Assembly (NCBI RefSeq): GCF_026745355.1
Contig: NC_079206.1
Coordinates: 7,725,531 to 7,789,530 of the forward strand
Reading direction: 5' to 3'
Length of the DNA: 64,000 nucleotides
From: Beta vulgaris subsp. vulgaris
Taxonomy: Eukaryota > Streptophyta > Magnoliopsida > Caryophyllales > Amaranthaceae
How positions within the stretch are numbered: the stretch's first letter is position 1; each line of letters begins with the position of its first letter. Of the stretch, positions 38,501-48,900 are shown in pieces. Both the position numbers and the translations under genes were made by a program. A model generated the notes under the pieces. That model had not been told where the DNA came from, did not search any database, and saw only the letters and a program-made list of their open reading frames with translations.

Positions 38501-41500
38501 ATATATTATATAAAATCATTACTTAGCTGATTATAAAATATGACTGACAAGAAAATAAGATAATTCGAAATTGAAGTTCAAAACAGAAGGAAGAAACTGA
38601 AAAAAAAATCCTCCACCTTCATGATTATATTAGTCTTGTTTTATCGCTCTTCATCAATTAAGGCACTAACAGATGAAGGAAAAAAAAAGATAGATTTGAA
38701 GCAAAAAAAATATAGATCTTTGTTTTTCATAGAATGTGGGTTTGGGAGAGGAGAGAGAAAGAGAAATTTGAGGGACGGAACCTGTATGGGTATGTGGTGT
38801 AGTTGATGGGTATGAGCTGTAGAATTTCAATTGACATGTTTTAGTGTCATTTGTGAATCTTCATCTGTGAGTTTTTTATATTACTCTAGGATTTGAGACG
38901 CTTACATAATTTAAATTCCTTTCCTTGGATTTCACCCGATTCGAGAATTCAAAATGGAATACTAGTATTCATGTTCCATAGATACCATTTAAGGGGTTTT
39001 TAGATATCTAATTCTCGTTCTTCGTTCTTTTCTTGTCACTGATTTCTGTATGCGTCTGACATGTCAAAAACATTGCACTGGGAGCTAATGTCATTGTTTC
39101 TGGGATTCTCAGGTTGGTGATAATTCCATAGATATACCCGAAGCAAATGTGATCATCCAAATCTCATCACATGCTGGTTCAAGGCGTCAAGAAGCTCAAC
39201 GTCTTGGTCGTATTCTTAGGGCAAAGGTATGTACTTAGTTGCTCATCTTCTCTCCCCCCCTCCCTCCCTTCTCCATTTTGTGAAATGTCGCCCATTCTTC
39301 ATTTCATGATATAGATGTTGTTTATATGGGAATCGTATACAATATGTATGACTTGAGGTTTTTAAAACGGAAGAGGGTGCTTGAATTATTTGGAATTTTT
39401 CTTGTGAGGCTTCTCCCACCTTTTCTCCCTTTTTCATAATTTCCCCATTCTTGTGGGTGGGAAGGGAAAACAAAGTTAATTTTCTAAACCTTACTGATGT
39501 GCTCCCAGGGGTAACTGGGAATTGAACCCATATTAATGTTGTATCAAGCAAACTAAATGAGCTTTACTTTAAGATCAGTATAGTTTGAGCAATTTTGAAC
39601 TTGTAATGCTGTACCTGCTGCTCAAAAACTATGACGTTTCTTGGTTTTCAAGAGTGATTCAGTTATATATGCTAACGCTAGTGCAAGCAACTGGTTTCTG
39701 TTTCTTGTGCAAAGCGGATTTTAAGGTTTAGCCGCAAAGATCAAAATTGGCAACTAAGAAAGTGTGGTAAGCTATATTACAGTAGTAGGTGTGGTTACTG
39801 AATAGAACAACAGAGACGAAGGTCATTCATCAGGTTTATTGGGCCACAGGTACCTGTCAGTTAGTTCTTTGGTATTATGGCCGAAGACAAAGGATGTAGA
39901 CTACTTGTGTCATGTTTGCATGCAAATTTGTCCCTTTTGGGCTTGGTTGAATAGGGTTGGTTCATTCAGCTGCTTCTGTTTCTATATCTTATTCTGGGGC
40001 AATTTAAAGACAGTTCGGTTCAATTGCTAAAAATAAATCCTCTTTTATACTTACTCCTTTTTTTCACATGCATCATATGGGTTGGGAACTTATTTTAAGG
40101 AAAAGATAGAGAAGGTAAACAACAAATGAAGTAAAATAACTTAAACACTAGTATCATACTTCCTCCGTTTTTTTGTGGGGAGATTTTTAAGAGAGAGAAA
40201 GTGGGGAGCCACCACTTTTTGAATAAAAATACATTTGTTGAGGAAAAAGTATTGAGTATTTTAAAGGAGAAAGTGGAGGACTACTAACTTTTTAATAGTA
40301 TTTTAAAATCTTTATGGTGAAAAGTGATCCATTTATGATATGTAGCATCTATTATGACATTTTCATTTAAGGAAAATGTAGCATCTATAAAAAAACGGAG
40401 GAACCAAAGTTGGTTGGTGTGAGTGGTAAGTGCTCTCATCCTTTAAACAAGTGGTCAGGGGTTCGATTCTTGATTCTTGCGAATAGAGCAACCAAAGTTG
40501 GGAGGGGTCTACCCATTAAGTTGACTTCAGTACCCCGAGGGAGATTGCCCCTACTATCGGTGGAGGATACTCCCTGGCTAACTCAAAAAAAAGAAAAAAA
40601 ACGGAGGAAGTACTAGGGAAGGCTAAGTTGTTAAGATTTTAATTTTTTTAAAGTTGTCCGTTTATCTTCTGTAATAGGGTCGGCTTGAAGATAGGATGGC
40701 TGGAGGAAAGGAAGAGTATAATGCTTTCTTTTATTCACTGGTATCTACCGATACACAGGTAATGTCTAGATCTGATTGTGAAAATGACTTTTTCTGGAAC
40801 ATGCTTTTTACTTGTATGATATACTCTGTCTTTTTACTCCTTAAATTCATTTCCTCTTAAATGTAGGAGATGTATTACTCAACTAAAAGACAGCAGTTTT
40901 TGATTGATCAAGGTTACAGCTTTAAGGTATTATCCTATATCTTGTGATTTATGGCAATATTGTTGCAGTTCAGGAAAAACATGGCATTCTTCTGTAATAT
41001 TATTGGTTAGTCCGTCTGCATCGTTTATTTTATGTTAATCTGTGAAGAACATATAAGTTTGTTCCGATGCTTTGTTGTTGATGCTGTATCTTTTTCCTGG
41101 TGTTTTTAAACATGTGTTTTCTTTTTGTCTTTTGAAGACCTTTTGTTCCTGTAGGTTGGCTGGAAGCATTTATTCCTCAACTTAGTACGCTTGCTGTCAA
41201 CTTTGCATATTTCTGTGATGTATCATATGCATTAATTCTAGATAAGCCATTTTCTAGTATAAACTGTAAAGGACTTTATGTTAGAAAAGCCCAGTATAAC
41301 ACGTATTTGTGACATAACTCCTTTTATTTTTTAAACTTTTTTTTCGTGAAGATGTACCTTATAAGACAAAAACTATCAAAATAGGACATTTCACGACAAA
41401 TTCCAGGCATAAAGTCAATAACTGGCGTCGACTATCACTTCCTCTCCCCATTTTCTGTGCGTTATTCACTCTTTTTTGTTTCTTTTCCTCGCATGTGCTC

Positions 41501-43846
41501 TCCCAGTCTCTCTCTCTCCTCCTTCTGATCTTCTATTTTTCTTCTTCATTCTGCCTCTTTTATTCTCATCTTCTTCCTCGCTTTCTATCCATATTTTATT
41601 CTCACTCTTTCTATCCATATTTCTTCTGGTATTCTCTCTCTATCATGTTCCTCATCTCTGTATTCCCCCGCTTCTCTATCTTCTCCTCCTTTACTCCTGT
41701 ATACATCTTTACACAGCTATTCTAGCTCCTTAGTAATGGTTTGATGGTTATTTGGGCAAAATTCAAGTGCATTAACCAATGTTGCTTCTTGATGAAACCC
41801 TTAAGAGGTCCCCAGAAAAAGATGCAATAACAAGCAAACTGAAGTTTATTCACTTTGGGAAAATATACCAATTTGCATTTACTGCTTGGCAAGACATTCA
41901 AAGATAGAAAGGTATATTACTGGTTACACACACTTGTAAAACCTCAGTGCTTCTGATGTATGCCGAAGTGAAGTTACAGAACATCTGTAGATGAAGGGAA
42001 AGGGGGTATTTTTGATCCGGCTTTTTTAGTTCCTGCCTAATATTGTTTTGAAATTTGGACTTCCAATGTTTTTGTATGGTCAATGGAAATATTATTGCAA
42101 TTCTGTATGGATGGAGGCTTTAACTTGTGATAAAGTTAAGCTGCCAACCTTCAGTGATCTGCTTTGCTTAGAGCTTGGACTAGATATGATAACTGGAAAT
42201 GATGGGACCCATAATCATGGATGTGCTTTATTCACCTTCATATTTGAGAAACGGGGTGTAACTATTGAAATAATGTTTTGATGGCACGGAGGTATCTGTA
42301 AGGTGAATAAGAAATGGTTGTTACATGCCTAATTATTACAGCTGTTGAGAGAGAGGAAAAATGAGTCAGAACGTTGGGGAGTTGACTTTTTGGCCCAAAT
42401 ATGCCGTTGGTGCCTTTTTCTTTTTCTAAGATTCTGATTTTTAAGGTACTTCTCGACAAAAAAAAGAAGGATTTGGATATCTCACAGAAAGAGTGTTATA
42501 ACTTATAAGAGGTACTTCATGACAAAATTCCTATAAAGAATGATCTCTTTTCTGCTTGTGTTGCACACTGATTGAAATGTGCTCTTGCAGTTAACTGAGT
42601 TGGTTTTAGTGTTCTATCAGTTTTCTCACTGCAATGAGTATGATGGCTCATTTCTGTTACAGGTAATAACAAGCTTACCTCCTCCTGATTGTGGGGCAGA
42701 GCTCAGCTACTACAAACTTCACGAACAAATGGATCTCCTAAAGAAGGTACTCTACTTACAACATTTTGTTGAATTCTTTTTATATTTCTCTCAAGACGTA
42801 ATTTCTCTGTTCATTGATCCTCCTTGATTCAAAGCGAGAGCATTGAACTGCTTCTCGTTGAGTAATGAGCTTTAGGTACAGGTGGTGGTTCAATGCAGTA
42901 GCAAGATGCTGTTGAAAAAAGTTTTACTTAGTGATGTACTTCAGGGAAGAATTGTAATTCGTCTCTTTTTTTTATTTTTTAAACAATTTCAATAACAGGT
43001 GCTAAGTGCTGGGGATGATCTTGTTGGTCTAGAGCAGTTGGAAGAAGATGCTGATGAGTTAGCCCTCATGAAAGCACGTCGCTACATGGGATCAATGAGT
43101 GCCATGTCTGGTGCTAATGGGATGGTATACATGGAATACAAGTAAGAATATATGGTTTTGGCAGGCCGTTCTTAGGCTCTTTGCATGTGTTACACAACTT
43201 GCCTATTGCTCATGGGATTTAGTCAATAACTCTCTTTCATCAATAAATACAGTTGCATATTTGAGATTGTGGTTCTTGGTTGGTGAAGTTATATCTACCA
43301 TAGTGGTAGGAGTTTGGACCTTACTAGGGGCGTGTGGTGGGTTGTGATGGGGTGGGCTTCTCTTGAGATAAGACGTTCATTGCTCAGCGGTAGGCTGACT
43401 AGGCCCATAATTTTACCTGAAAGAAACAGAAAGTTACATGTGATCTTATATCTGTTTGAAGACGGGGCACTCTGTGCTACTCCCATCCCAACCCACCCCA
43501 CCCCACCCCGTGCTCCCCCAAATAGGCTGTCTGCATTGGTTGTTTTTTCGCAACCATGTACGTTGTGATTTGGCATCTCGTTTCTTCTAATGGTTACTTT
43601 ATAGCCCACTAAGGTGAAAAACATGCACGAAGACAGTAAACTATATGAAAGAGAACAACATGAATTTGATTTAGGGACACCTATCTTTCTGTCAATAAGA
43701 CCTGAGGACTACTGTTATTTCGCCTTTCGTTAACGCTCTCCATCTACTGACTATTGTGCAGCACCGGACACAGGAAACATGGACAGAAGAGCAAGCCCAA
43801 AGATCCATCCAAGCGGCATTATCTTTTCAAGAAGCGTTTCACGTGA
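29564..43846 (+). CDS. XPB: General transcription and DNA repair factor IIH helicase subunit XPB (ERCC3/RAD25)
   Basis: 3'-5' DNA translocase/helicase of TFIIH, acting in promoter opening by RNA polymerase II and in nucleotide-excision repair. Twenty coding exons: 29564-29576, 29659-29696, 29819-29909, 30440-30602, 30708-30930, 31005-31061, 31344-31490, 32433-32513, 34020-34107, 34274-34611, 34705-34780, 34871-35064, 35967-36130, 36229-36301, 39113-39226, 40678-40758, 40867-40926, 42663-42746, 42999-43141, 43762-43846. They join in phase to 770 residues, normal for plant XPB. Visible motifs: basic N-terminus, damage-recognition region (about 55-195), Walker A PCGAGKS with Lys316, DEVH box 412-415 (split by an intron), TAT 438-440, RED 443-445, and motif VI QRLGR 611-615. 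All key residues are present, so the enzyme should be active. The first coding exon is only 13 nt (MGFH plus one base); this start is chosen because it splices in phase to a conserved-looking N-terminus, and is the least certain part. Confidence 0.96.
30079..30344. mobile_element. Stowaway-like MITE in XPB intron 3
   Basis: Inverted ends CTACTTCTTCCGTTTCAGTT and, on the other strand, GTACTCCCTCCCTTTCGTTT, next to TA dinucleotides. About 265 bp and AT-rich, as for Stowaway elements. Confidence 0.65.
31746..32045. mobile_element. Stowaway-like MITE in XPB intron 7
   Basis: Ends CCACCTCCATTTTTTTTC and the inverse of GAAAAAGAATGGAGGTAG, continuing into TATTGCA(A/C) on both sides, with TA on each border. 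300 bp, no coding sequence. Confidence 0.7.
32514..34019 (+). other. XPB intron 8, 1.5 kb
   Basis: Between exon 8 donor ACG|GTGAGT and exon 9 acceptor TTGCAG. The open frames here are short and unlike any protein I know. Nothing further seen. Confidence 0.6.
36680..38140. mobile_element. Probable foldback element in XPB intron 14
   Basis: The left half (36850-37240) is C/T-rich with CCACC words and the right half (37690-38030) is GGTGG-rich, the same strand polarity as the foldback elements at 5524-6625 and 44990-45700. The outermost sequences (AACTACCTTATTTATTTGGG and, inverted, TAACTAGGGGAATGCTTCCC) show only weak pairing. XPB intron 14 is the gene's longest at 2.8 kb, fitting an insertion. 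Confidence 0.4.
40159..40610. mobile_element. Stowaway-like MITE in XPB intron 15, split by a SINE
   Basis: Inverted ends CTTCCTCCGTTTTTTT and AAAAAAACGGAGGAAG lie between TA dinucleotides (40157-40158 and 40611-40612). Removing the SINE and its duplicated target leaves an element of about 246 bp. Confidence 0.75.
40404..40594 (+). mobile_element. tRNA-derived SINE nested in the MITE
   Basis: Begins ACCAAAGTTGGTTGGTG, has a box A-like GTGAGTGGTAAGTG and box B GGTTCGATTC, a GGGTCTACCC-type body and an A-rich tail. It is flanked by 15-bp target duplications AAAAAAACGGAGGAA (40389-40403 and 40595-40609) which are the end of the host MITE. About 190 bp, a typical plant SINE size. Confidence 0.82.
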
Positions 43847-44023
43847 GAACTTGTGTCCGGAGCCGTATGAACTGAGGCCTGAGGGTCCAATTTGGGCTGT
43901 GAAGTGAACGCTTATTGATGTACCAAATAAGCATTTTTGAGTACCTATAATATGAGCTTTTAGAGTACTACTAAGATAAATTTCAAGTACATATGAACTA
44001 TCCGGATATTCCTTTATTATCTA

Positions 44024-44286
44024 TCTATACTAATATATTAAAAGGCGTGCGTGAACCAGAAACGGTGCCACGTGGCGCTCTCCCTAAGGAGTTTTAGATC
44101 ATGTAATCCATGTACAATAAAAAAAATTAGAAATTGCATAATATAGGTTTTGATCCATTGACCTCAAGTTCATGTATTAAAGTTTTAACCACTAGACCAA
44201 ATAGTATTTAGTGCTATTATATCAAAGTACAATATTAATAAATGAAAATTTTCTAACCCGGAGCATAGTCCGGGCATAATAACTAG
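44024..44286 (+). mobile_element. Non-autonomous Helitron, family 1 copy 1
   Basis: Starts TCTATACTAATATATTAAAAGG after an A and ends CTAG before a T, the Helitron A/T insertion rule. A hairpin (CCCGG, eight bases, CCGGG) sits about 10 bp before the end. It is 263 bp and closely matches the copy at 54225-54489, sharing GCCACGTGGCGCTCTCCCTA. Confidence 0.82.
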
Positions 44287-44989
44287 TTACAATCGATAAG
44301 CGGAGCTTTTCTAATTCGATAAATTATTCTATAAGATGAAATTTTCGTAGTAAGAAAAACCTAAGTTGTATCAGTGCACATGATTAATACTGAGTAGTAA
44401 TGATATTATAAAATGGTCCAATAATACTCATGGTAGTACCGTGAGGAGAGTAATTGGTATCATTACTGTAGTACATCACTAAGTAATTATAATTAGCACC
44501 TCTTATTGAAATTTTCTATTGCTTTCATTATAAACGGTGAAAGTAATTATAGCTCTTTGATGCACTCTCTGCTTAGTTAGATAAGATTTTTGTTGGTTAA
44601 ACAACTTTTTTGGAAAAAAAATATTATTATTTACTCTATGCTTCATTGATATTTGCATAATTGTGTTAGGAAAAATAAAGGGAACAAAAATCGAAATTCA
44701 CATAGGTAAAGCAAATTAGAGCAAAATGGAAAAATAGAGGAGGAAGAAAAACTGACCGTAAATATAAGTGGATGAAACCCACTAGAAAAACGCAAAAAGC
44801 TTTTGGTTTATGAGATAGATGACAAATGTAGGTGCCAGAAAGAAGTGAAGACAAATAAGTAGGCCTATTTACTAACGTGTCCAAAAACTAAGAAGTCCAT
44901 CTGGAAGACTTTTGATTCGATACCAAAGCAAAACAGAGTCTGAACTAGAGTAATTCATTAGGATCAGGATTAAGATTCGGATAGGATTT

Positions 44990-45700
44990 AGGAACTCAAC
45001 TTCTATTCATCGCCCTAAAATTAATTAAAATCGCCCAAAAAAAAACTTGAAATTACATGTCTAACCTTTTCCTTCTTTTTCCCTAAACCACCACCTCCAC
45101 CACCATCAGCCACCTCACTCCACCACCATCCACCTCCTGCCACCACCACCCCATTGCTACAGCCACCCATCATCCACCTGGAAGGAGTCGAATTTTTTTT
45201 AGGGTGATGGGCGAACGTCTGGCCAGCAAGTTCGCTCCATGGAGCGAACGTCTGGCCTGGACGTTCGCTCCATGGAGATTACGTCCATGGGACGAACGTC
45301 TGCCCAGAAAGTTCGTTCCATCGGGCGAACGTCTGGCCAGGAAGTTCGCTCCATGGGGCGAACGTCTGGCCAGGAAGTTCACGCCATGGAGCAAACTTCC
45401 TGGCTAGACGTTCGCCCCACAGAGCGAACTTCCTGGCCAGTCGTTCGCCTTATGGAGCGAACTTTTTGGCCAGATGTTCGCCCATCGCACTAAATTTTTT
45501 TTCTATTGCTTTCAGGTCGGTGGTGGAGGAGGTGGCGGGTGGTAGTGGGAGGTAGGTGATGGCGGGTGGTTGCAAGGGTGTCAGGTGGTGTGGATAAAAG
45601 AAAGGATAAAATAGTTTATAAAAATAAATTTAGCACGATTTTAAGTACTGTTGTGGCCACGTTTAACAATTCTCATGGCAAAAACACAATTTCCCCGCCT
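44990..45700. mobile_element. Foldback element upstream of ERDJ3A
   Basis: The left arm has CCACCACCTCCACCACC, the right arm GGTGGTGGAGGAGGTGG; outer sequences (TAAAATCGCCC... and inverted TAAAATCGTGC...) also pair. The centre is a palindromic minisatellite. Overall a 0.7-kb inverted-repeat element ending about 290 bp before the ERDJ3A start codon. Confidence 0.55.
45206..45486. repeat. 33-bp palindromic minisatellite
   Basis: About eight units of 33 bp of the form GGAGCGAACGTCTGGCCAGG...GTTCGCTCCAT; each unit is itself an imperfect palindrome. Units left of about 45393 read GAACGTCTGGCCAGGAAGTTC and those to the right read the reverse complement, so the whole array is one large inverted repeat. 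One unit is shortened (45272-45290). Since 33 is a multiple of three, both strands carry meaningless open frames. Confidence 0.8.
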
Positions 45701-45773
45701 AAAATCCTAACTGTCAACAATTAGTTAATTTGAGTTGCGGTAAAACGTCAAACCAAAGATTTCCTGCAACGCC

Positions 45774-45816
45774 ATTGGTCAATATCCCGTGGATCAACCT
45801 CAACGCGACACGTGTC
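45774..45816 (+). promoter_or_regulatory. CCAAT-type/G-box cluster upstream of ERDJ3A
   Basis: Contains ATTGG, nine bases, CGTGG (45774-45792) and a palindromic G-box ACACGTGT (45808-45815). Plant ER-stress bZIP factors use combinations of CCAAT and CACG/CCACG half-sites, but here their order is opposite to canonical ERSE, so the match is suggestive only. The gene product is an ER chaperone, which is why the cluster is listed. Confidence 0.35.
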
Positions 45817-45837
45817 CAAAAGATCTGAATCATCTTC

Positions 45838-45850
45838 GAAAATTCTAGAC
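45838..45850 (+). promoter_or_regulatory. Heat-shock element upstream of ERDJ3A
   Basis: Reads GAAaaTTCtaGAc, i.e. three alternating nGAAn units with 2-nt spacing, only the last base of the third unit differing (GAC). A TTC directly abuts the first GAA (TTCGAAAATTC). It lies 14 bp upstream of the TATA-like box and 137 bp upstream of the start codon. Heat-shock factors bind such elements as trimers; the downstream gene is the orthologue of a heat-responsive Hsp40, which supports function. Not tested here. Confidence 0.6.
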
Positions 45851-45864
45851 AAACATACGCAATG

Positions 45865-45872
45865 TATTTAAA
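45865..45872 (+). promoter_or_regulatory. TATA-like box of ERDJ3A
   Basis: TATTTAAA in a position 115 bp before the ATG, followed about 30 bp later by a pyrimidine-rich CTCTCTCC stretch suitable for transcription start. Spacing from the heat-shock element is typical of heat-inducible plant promoters. Confidence 0.5.
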
Positions 45873-45986
45873 CATTCTCTGATTCTCTCTCCAATTTTCT
45901 TCTTCACTCTCCTACAAACCAAAAAAAAAAAAAAAAAGTTGCTGCTAGAAAAACTTCATATTTCCAGAAAATTCAATTTAACAAAT

Positions 45987-48900
45987 ATGGGTTTTCGTGT
46001 GAAATTCGCATCAATTATAATTGTAGCCTTGATTATCATCGCTGCAGAAGCTAAGAAATCATTAGACCCATATAAGGTACTTCATCCTCAACTTTAATTA
46101 TTATAACTATCTTTATTTTTTTTTATATTATTGTTATTTCCACAAAATTCAATACTAAAAATATGGGTTGTGATTAATAATGTGTATTTGTTTGAGATGC
46201 TTTGTCAATTTCAGGTTTATAGTCAATTTGGGTGGTAATTATTTTAAAGGAAAGAGCCGAAATTTTGAATTTTTTTTTATGGGTTTTGAATTGTCGGAAT
46301 TAGGGATTTTGTGGGTTATTGTTTGTTTTATGAGAGATGCGCTTTTGGGTTCAAGTTGTATGATTTTGTGTTTCAAGGGTATGGAATTTATGTCAAATTT
46401 GTAACATTGATCAATTGAGAATTTTGTTTTATTTTATTTTATTTTCTTTCAGAATCTTAATGTTCGTTGTTGGTATGATGAGAAGGGATGAGTGACTTAT
46501 TTATTTAGTATGGTGGATGTTGCATTGGAGAGTTATGTTACTAGTCTTATATGCACGCGACATATGCAAAAACAAATAGAAACCACCTTGAAATTTGGCT
46601 TGGTTTTACAATTAGTAAAGATGAGTTTGATTGTCTTTTATTTGATGGTATATTTGTAATTTAGGATGGACACCAAGTCCTCCCCTCTTCTCTTATAATA
46701 GAGAGGTAAATGATATAATTAGTTTTAGAAGATTGTTGTAAAGAAAAAAATGTGTTTTCTTGCAACCAATATATAAAGGAAATTAGAAGATCCTGAAGAT
46801 GATTGGAGGCTTTACCTATGACGGCTAGGAGATTGTGAGTGAATGGGTTCGGTGGAGGCGTCTAAAAGACCGTTGATAGCTTGGGAGAGAGTGTGTATTC
46901 TCGAATGCTGGTGGCTTTTATGTTTAGACTGATAGGCTTGGGTTTGATTGTAAGGAAAATTATGGAATTGAGGTTATAAGGCAGTTAAGAGGGCTTGCAC
47001 ACTTCAGAGAAAAGAGTAAACTTCTGACAGTTGAAGTAGTTTATGTTATCAGGTTGGGGGAAATTGTAGTGTTTTTAGACTAGAAGAGATTGATGGAGCT
47101 GAGTTGCTGCTTTCAGGTGAGGTTATAAGGCAGTTAAGAGGGCTTGCACACTTCAGAGAAAAGAGTAAACTTCTGACAGTTGAAGTAGTTTATGTTATCA
47201 GGTTGGGGGAAATTGTAGTGTTTTTAGACTAGAAGAGATTGATGGAGCTGAGTTGCTGCTTTCAGGTGAGGTTATAAGGCAGTTAAGAGGGCTTGCACAC
47301 TTCAGAGAAAAGAGTAAACTTCTGACAGTTGAAGTAGTTTATGTTATCAGGTTGGGGGAAATTGTAGTGTTTTTAGACTAGAAGAGATTGATGGAGCTGA
47401 GTTGCTGCTTTCAGGTGCAAGTCTATTCTTTGTTTGGCCATGTGACGGAGTCTTACTCCTCGATGTAACCAAGTGTGGAGCAAAATACTTAGGTTGCAAG
47501 GGGTTAGTGGGAATTTCTCAGAGCTGTCTGCAGAATGCACAATATTTATTCTTTACTACTAAGAAATACGGCTGAGATAGTGAAACCGGAAAGTTTTTCG
47601 TCTGAAGTCCATCAAAGTGGATCACATTATTAAGAAGATACTTAGGCAAGTACTTGTTGGATGCATGTTTAGGACATTGCAGGGACATTGTAATGATCTT
47701 ATTCAGTATCCATAGAAATAAATATGATCCTTATTGTTGTTTGAATCTTTGCAAATACATTCCGTAACAGCTCTGCTTTTTCTGTGAGCTTGGGCAAACT
47801 GTATAAATATTTGTACATTTGGTAATATCTTACTATAATTTACGCAAAGAAGTTCAAATTTCCTATATTCTTCACATTTTGAAAATGTTAGGCTGCAATG
47901 ACTTAATTATTGGACTTGGTGTGGGGCATAAGGCACTGTTTTGGAGTTGCAGCAACGGAATCACTATGAATGATCGGTACTAAGCTATTAGGCGTCTAGA
48001 ATAAAACGTGTATCATACTCCTAACTCCAACGCAGCAAATCCTCTTCATAGATAAAGAGGTAGTTTGTAGACTTTTATTTAGCTCTGGCAGTATGGAGTC
48101 TTGAAACTCTTTCTGACTGATGTGGCTTTTGCCACTCAGGTTCGATGTTGCTGCATCAAGCTTCTGTTTTCTTTTCTTTTTTTAATTTATTTATTACTTT
48201 TAATTTTTTTATCTGAAGACTCCTCAAGTAAATATAGGATCTGCTCTTAACATTGTTTAAGCTTCTTAAATTTTTTTTTCCCTTCGCAGGTTTTGGGTGT
48301 TGATCGGAATGCTAGTCAACGTGATATTAAGAAGGCATTTCACAAGTATGTTTTTTCATCCACTGTATAAAGTGATTACTGCTGGAAATAAGCAACAAAT
48401 ACAGAAAATAATGGAAGGAAATATGTAGTAAAAAATGACAAAAGCGACATTTTTATGTAGAAAACTCTCTACAACAGTAGGGAACGGTCCCGATCTCCAG
48501 GGACAGAACTTCACTATTGATAGTACAATGGTAACTACCACAACTACAATATTAGTACCCTCACCAATGGTACTGAACACTAATCCTAAAACCCTCACAA
48601 CTAATGTTGTGATCATATTTTTCATCAGTGTTCCCTCACACTTTTCTTCGGAATTTGTGAGCTCTTGAACTCTAATTTACTCTCACGCCCTTCTTCACGC
48701 CCAGTGGCAATCCATGCTCTCACATATGTAGAGGAAAAATCTACGTGAATCTAGAGCCAAGAATTGTACAATGTAGCTATTTTGACAATTGCTTCTCACA
48801 AGATCCTCCCAAAGATATATGGCCATACTTAGGGCTTTAAATCACTACCTAGAGTCCCTAAGAATAGATTACTATAGCAAAGTTAGCATGAGGAAACTTC

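Noticed and set aside
41476..41733. Hydrophobic Leu/Phe/Ser-rich frames that look like membrane segments
   Set aside because: They come from a CT-rich tract in the XPB intron between exons 17 and 18; composition alone explains the hydrophobicity.
45170..45493. Repetitive frames on both strands with SPHGANFLARR-like repeats
   Set aside because: The 33-bp unit length keeps frames open; the sequence is a palindromic minisatellite.
45774..45792. Canonical ER-stress element
   Set aside because: The half-sites are in the wrong order for CCAAT-N9-CCACG on either strand, so it is kept only as a variant candidate.
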